Shown: one piece after another, positions 22,351 to 25,420 of the stretch | How positions within the stretch are numbered: position 1 is the first letter of the stretch | Layout: every line of letters starts with the position of its first letter | NCBI GenBank assembly: GCA_964545715.1 | Contig: CAZJHX010000150.1 | Coordinates: forward strand, 1 to 25,420 | Source: CAZJHX01 sp964545715 | Lineage (GTDB): Bacteria > Myxococcota_A > UBA9042 > GCA-2863065 | Reading direction: 5' to 3' | DNA: 25,420 nucleotides | The notes under the pieces: model-generated | Databases searched by the model: none | Told to the model about the DNA's origin: nothing | The model's input: the letters and a program-made list of their open reading frames with translations, nothing else | Made by a program: the position numbers and the translations under genes

Positions 22351-23058
22351 ATGACCGTTCAGTTCGCTGCTGTGGAGCCCCACGGCTCCATTACTGAGTT
22401 TCTCCCCGACGTCTTCTGGGTGCGCGGCTCCGTGATGATGGGTCCGCTGATGCGCATCACGCGAAACATGGTCATCGTGCGGGACGAGGGCCGGCTGTCG
22501 CTCATCAACGCGGTCCGACTGAACGCCGCCGAGGAGCAGGCGCTGGAGGACCTCGGGACGGTCACAAACGTTGTACGGATCGGGGTCCATGGCATGGACG
22601 ACGCGTATTACGTGGATAAGTACAAGGCCACGCTCTGGGCCTTGCCCGGGGTTGAGCACAAGAACGGGATCAAGACCGGGGCCGAGCTGACGGACGAGAG
22701 GCTGCCGTTTCCAGCGCGCCTGTTCTCCTTTGAGCATACGCGGGCGCCCGAAGGCGCGCTGCTATGGGAGCGTGACGGCGGCGTGCTGCTGACCTGCGAC
22801 TCGGTCCAGAACTGGGAGAACACAGAGGGGTGCAGCCCACCGGCGGCGCTGCTGACGCGTGTGATGGGCTTCCTCAAGCCCGCGCAGATCGGCCCGCCGT
22901 GGCGCAAGATAATGACGCCCAAAGGTGGGTCGCTGCTACCCGACTTCCAGCGCCTTGTCGAGCTGCCCTTCAAGCACCTGATCGGCGGACACGGCGCGCC
23001 GCTCCGCGACGAGGCGCAGCAAAAACTGCAAGAGACGATCAAGAGGGTCTACGGGTGA
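22351..23058 (+). CDS. Metallo-beta-lactamase-fold protein lacking HxHxDH (235 aa)
   Basis: The overall layout is that of a small metallo-beta-lactamase-fold hydrolase. An early beta-strand SLINAVRL lies where the fold's second strand ends. There is a helix-loop at VRIGVHGMDDAYYVDKY (75-91) where HxHxDH should be, LLTCDSVQNW (147-156) matches the usual ltGD-vq segment, and LIGGHGAPLRDE (210-221) is the late His motif. Only His80, Asp83/Asp84, Asp150 and His214 remain as possible ligands, so metal binding is altered or lost. There is no signal peptide, so it should be cytoplasmic. The ATG at 22351 has no clear Shine-Dalgarno sequence. Its TGA overlaps the next ATG by one base (TGATG). It is the first gene of the divergent surface-protein operon; its substrate is unknown. 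Confidence 0.8.
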   Translation: MTVQFAAVEPHGSITEFLPDVFWVRGSVMMGPLMRITRNMVIVRDEGRLSLINAVRLNAAEEQALEDLGTVTNVVRIGVHGMDDAYYVDKYKATLWALPGVEHKNGIKTGAELTDERLPFPARLFSFEHTRAPEGALLWERDGGVLLTCDSVQNWENTEGCSPPAALLTRVMGFLKPAQIGPPWRKIMTPKGGSLLPDFQRLVELPFKHLIGGHGAPLRDEAQQKLQETIKRVYG

Positions 23059-24185
23059 TGACGTTCAGACGGCTTCTCATTGTGACAGCGGCGCTGGCTG
23101 TGGGGCTCAGCTCATCGGCAGACGCGCGCCGGACTGCCATGAACAACGCGTACGCGGACATCCTCGGCCCCGGCGGGTGGTACTCCGCCAACTACGAGCG
23201 GATGCTGGTCGACAGCCTCGGTGTGCGGCTCGGTTTCGCGTACATGTCGCTCGGCGCGTCGGCATCGTCGGGCGGCTCCGAAGCCAGTTCCAAGGTCAGC
23301 TTCTTGATGTTCCCGGTCACGGCCAGCTTCATCGGGCTTGGCAGCGGCAGCCACTCGCTGGAGCTGGGGGGCGGCGCCACGCTGTACTATTTGACGGCGC
23401 GGGCGGCGTCGTTTGGCGGCAGCCCCGAGGCCGAGGGAGCGCACGCGTTCGGCAACTTCATGGTCGGCTATCGCCTGCACCCCGAGCACGGCGGCTTCAC
23501 GTTTCGCATCGGCTTCTGCGGGCTGCTGGGCACGGGCTTCGGTCTGGACCCGGAGGACCCGACCGCGCTCGGCATGTTCCCGTCGGGGTATCTCAGCTTC
23601 GGGTACGCGTGGGGAACACGCGAACCGGCGGACCCGTCTGACAGCCTGAGCGATCCGCTGGGCGACTCGTCCAGCAGCGGCCTGGACAACCTGTCGGACG
23701 GCGACAACCTGCCGGACAACGACCTGGGCGGCTACGACGGTGACGATGCGGGTGGCGGGCTGGACTCACCTGCGCTGGATGAGCCCGATGACGCCCCGGC
23801 GGGCCTGCTGCCGCCTGCGCTGGATCCAACGGAGCCGACGCGCACGGTGCGGCCCGGTCGGACGCGCCAGGCCAAGCTGCTGCGCGCGTTCGGCAAGCCG
23901 AGCCGCGAGATGAAGAAGCCCGGCGCGGACGTGCTGGTGTATGGCAAGAAGCTGTTTCACGGTTACAGCCAGGTGCACTTCTATGTGCGAGCCGGCGGCG
24001 TGGTGAAGCACGTGGAGCTGTTTCCGTCCGACGTGATACGCCCCGCTCAGCTGCGCAAGGCATACGGCAACCAGTTCAGCTCCAAAATGGCGGGAGGTCA
24101 CAAGCGCATCACTTATGAGAAGCTGGGCCTGGTCTTCTTCTTGTCCAAGGACGGCCGCCGCGTCGTGGCCGTGAGGGTAGAGTAG
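23058..24185 (+). CDS. Exported barrel-like protein with duplicated C-terminal half-repeat (375 aa)
   Basis: The signal peptide is MTFRRLLIVTAALAVGLSSS followed by ADA, with likely cleavage after residue 23. Residues about 28-187 alternate Gly, aromatic and hydrophobic residues (WYSANYERMLVDSLGVRLGF; LELGGGATLYYL; HAFGNFMVGYRL), like a small outer-membrane beta-barrel. Residues 188-268 are an Asp/Ser/Gly/Pro linker. The C-terminal part (272-375) reads as two related halves: LLRAFGKPSREM to HFYVRAGGVVKHVEL, and QLRKAYGNQFSSKM to VFFLSKDGRRVVAVRV. Each has a short helix, Gly, a loop and a beta-hairpin, reminiscent of the SmpA/OmlA (BamE-like) fold; this resemblance is inference. The start is the ATG in the TGATG overlap with the upstream gene. 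The next gene begins 1 base after its stop. Confidence 0.8.
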   Translation: MTFRRLLIVTAALAVGLSSSADARRTAMNNAYADILGPGGWYSANYERMLVDSLGVRLGFAYMSLGASASSGGSEASSKVSFLMFPVTASFIGLGSGSHSLELGGGATLYYLTARAASFGGSPEAEGAHAFGNFMVGYRLHPEHGGFTFRIGFCGLLGTGFGLDPEDPTALGMFPSGYLSFGYAWGTREPADPSDSLSDPLGDSSSSGLDNLSDGDNLPDNDLGGYDGDDAGGGLDSPALDEPDDAPAGLLPPALDPTEPTRTVRPGRTRQAKLLRAFGKPSREMKKPGADVLVYGKKLFHGYSQVHFYVRAGGVVKHVELFPSDVIRPAQLRKAYGNQFSSKMAGGHKRITYEKLGLVFFLSKDGRRVVAVRVE

Positions 24186-24186
24186 C

Positions 24187-25200
24187 GTGAGGCACGTCGG
24201 ATTGGCCCTGACGATGAGCGGATTATTGTTGTGCGGCTGTCCGGCGGAGTCCCGGTCGTCCGGCGGCAAAAAGGACGCGGGCGGCGTGCAGGATACTGTG
24301 GAGCCGGCGGACGTCGAGGCGGATGCCGCGGTCACCGACAGCGTAGAGAGCGACATCGTGGAGCAGGACACGGTCGTGCCTGACGCCGCGGAGTCCGATG
24401 CCGAAACACCGGATGCTGAGCCGCCGGATGCCGAGCCGCCGGATGCTGAGCCGCCGGATGCTGAGCCGCCGGATGTTGCCCCTGACACGACCGAGCCGGA
24501 CACGACCGAGCCGGACACCACCGAGCCGGACACCACCGAGCCGGATGTTGTCGAACCTCCACCCAGCTGCGGAAAGACGATCCCGGACTTCAACGTGAAC
24601 GCCTGTCCGCCCGAAGAGGCCCTGTGGCCCGGGATCGACCTGGAGGACTTCGACTCGATTCCCGAGCTGAAGGACTTTGACATCACAGCGCTGCACCCCG
24701 ACCCGCCGGTCACGTACTGGGAGCTGCGGTTCTCGGGGCTGGGCGGCGACACGGACGACGTCATCTGGTCGGCGGGAGACAAATGCGCGGCAGCGGCGGA
24801 CACGGACGCCTGCAAAACCGCCTTTGACGCGCTGGACGCCGCCGTAGGCTTCGCGCCCGGATGCATGCCGGGCTACTGCTTCATGTACCTGGCGGTGAAC
24901 AGCGGCGACGACAACTACGTCGTGGACAACGGCAAGGACCTGGCGGAGTTCCTGGCGCCTATCGACAGCGCCGCCGAGGCCGCGCTGGTCGTGCGCGGGC
25001 ACGGCTACACGTGGGGTAACGACAAATCCACCGGAGGCGTCCGAGCGATCGCGGGAGGCTATGAGCTGCTGGTCGGCGGGTTGGCGTCGGGCTGCCTGCC
25101 CGTGGCCAGCGGGCGCTACCTGATGCGGGTCTACACCGACGGCACCGCCGAGGTGCTGTGCGACCAGCTGTACAGCGTGCTTTGCGGCGCGTGCATTTGA
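24187..25200 (+). CDS. Lipoprotein with Asp/Glu/Pro tether (337 aa)
   Basis: The start is a GTG, one base after the previous stop. The signal peptide MRHVGLALTMSGLLLCGC ends in lipobox LCGC with lipidated Cys18. A long acidic, Pro-rich tether follows to about residue 125; it includes PPDAE units and TTEPD units (residues 75-119) encoded by 15-base tandem repeats. The C-terminal globular part (about 128-337) carries ten cysteines and an unfamiliar sequence, including VTYWELRFSGLGG, GYCFMYLAVNSGDD and LVVRGHGYTWGND. I do not recognise the family, although a beta-rich secreted domain is likely. The tether would hold the domain well away from the membrane. The next gene overlaps its TGA, so it is probably co-translated with another lipoprotein of similar design. 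Confidence 0.85.
   Translation: MRHVGLALTMSGLLLCGCPAESRSSGGKKDAGGVQDTVEPADVEADAAVTDSVESDIVEQDTVVPDAAESDAETPDAEPPDAEPPDAEPPDAEPPDVAPDTTEPDTTEPDTTEPDTTEPDVVEPPPSCGKTIPDFNVNACPPEEALWPGIDLEDFDSIPELKDFDITALHPDPPVTYWELRFSGLGGDTDDVIWSAGDKCAAAADTDACKTAFDALDAAVGFAPGCMPGYCFMYLAVNSGDDNYVVDNGKDLAEFLAPIDSAAEAALVVRGHGYTWGNDKSTGGVRAIAGGYELLVGGLASGCLPVASGRYLMRVYTDGTAEVLCDQLYSVLCGACI
24409..24543 (+). repeat. Two adjacent 15-base tandem repeats coding PPDAE and TTEPD units
   Basis: Bases 24409-24468 hold four copies of a 15-base unit (ccggatgctgagccg, with one C/T variant). After one altered unit, bases 24484-24543 hold four copies of gacacgaccgagccg, differing only at one third-codon position. Near identity at the DNA level, including synonymous sites, indicates recent slippage or unequal recombination, so tether length probably varies between strains. 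Each change keeps the reading frame. Confidence 0.85.
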
Positions 25201-25420
25201 TCATCCGCGCTCTCCCGATCCTGGCGGCGTCGCTGGTTTTGGCGGGCTGCCCGGGACCGGCCGAGGACGCGCACACCCCGCCTGACACGTCGCCCCCCGC
25301 CGAGGATGTAACAGTGGATGTGGCTGTGGACACCCCGCCGCCCCCGCCGCAGGACACGCCCCTGCCAGAGGACGTGCCCGCGCCGGAGGACGTGCCCGCG
25401 CCGGAGGACGTGCCCGCGCC
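25197..25420 (+). CDS. Lipoprotein with acidic Pro-rich tether, 5' part (cut by window edge)
   Basis: The first 74 codons are present. The signal peptide reads (M)IIRALPILAASLVLAGC, with lipobox LAGC and lipidated Cys18, followed by an Asp/Glu/Pro tether that becomes a PEDVPA repeat running to the window end. The start is taken as the TTG that overlaps the upstream TGA (TTGA), matching the overlap style seen elsewhere here. A GTG six bases earlier (25191) is in frame and equally possible, and neither has a clear ribosome binding site. The globular part lies beyond the window, so function is unknown. Confidence 0.7.
   Translation, partial: MIIRALPILAASLVLAGCPGPAEDAHTPPDTSPPAEDVTVDVAVDTPPPPPQDTPLPEDVPAPEDVPAPEDVPA
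25368..25420 (+). repeat. 18-base tandem repeat coding EDVPAP units
   Basis: The unit gaggacgtgcccgcgccg occurs at 25368-25385, 25386-25403 and 25404-25420 with no base difference, the last copy cut by the window edge. Exact identity indicates recent expansion, and the array may continue beyond the window. Confidence 0.85.

Noticed and set aside
22830..23057. Longer N-terminus for the barrel-like protein
   Set aside because: The extra part is antiparallel to nothing but lies wholly inside the metallo-beta-lactamase-like gene in another frame, and it would bury the signal peptide.

Overview
The window is high-GC, densely coded bacterial DNA. The ribosomal proteins are clearly bacterial. The large Cys-rich lipoproteins carry Asp-Asp-Gly-Asn-x-Cys-Thr repeats, 'GEDDNGDGFVDCDDP'-type motifs, pre-peptidase C-terminal (PPC) sandwiches and Asp/Pro/Glu-rich tethers. 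That style is best known from Myxococcota, Bradymonadota and related former Deltaproteobacteria. This assignment is an inference from protein style, not from a database search.

Layout. Bases 1-2010 (minus strand) hold the start of a str operon, promoter-rpsL-rpsG-fusA, with fusA cut by the window edge. Bases 2057-11590 (minus strand) hold six closely packed genes. Read in the direction of transcription they are: a GcvT-fold aminomethyltransferase-like protein, two paralogous PYROXD2/CrtI-like FAD oxidoreductases, a secreted protein with a collagen-like tract and a fibrinogen-like C-terminal domain, a small helical lipoprotein, and an 862-residue Cys-rich/PPC lipoprotein. The first three overlap by 4 bases each (GTGA, TTGA). 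The collagen-like gene and the small lipoprotein also overlap by 4 bases (ATGA). The rest are 44-51 bases apart, so one long transcript is possible. A 71-residue TPR-like protein is divergent from the GcvT-like gene and ends at a strong hairpin.

Bases 11931-22252 (minus strand) are a two-gene unit: a giant 2,927-residue lipoprotein and, overlapping its stop by ATGA, a transglutaminase-fold lipoprotein. By hand count the giant protein has about 345 cysteines. It contains an N-terminal repeat class, one PPC-like domain, 24 tandem six-Cys repeats ending in a vicinal Cys pair, three jelly-roll-like domains and a C-terminal beta-propeller-like region. The transglutaminase-fold partner has the usual catalytic His replaced by Asp.

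Bases 22351-25420 (plus strand) form a divergent, tightly spaced operon: a metallo-beta-lactamase-fold protein without the HxHxDH motif, an exported barrel-like protein with a duplicated C-terminal half-repeat, and two lipoproteins on low-complexity Asp/Glu/Pro tethers, the last cut by the window edge. Apart from the str operon and the oxidoreductase cassette, the window is devoted mainly to building a cell surface. No tRNA, rRNA, CRISPR array, insertion sequence or integrase was seen. No stretch longer than about 200 bases lacks a gene.
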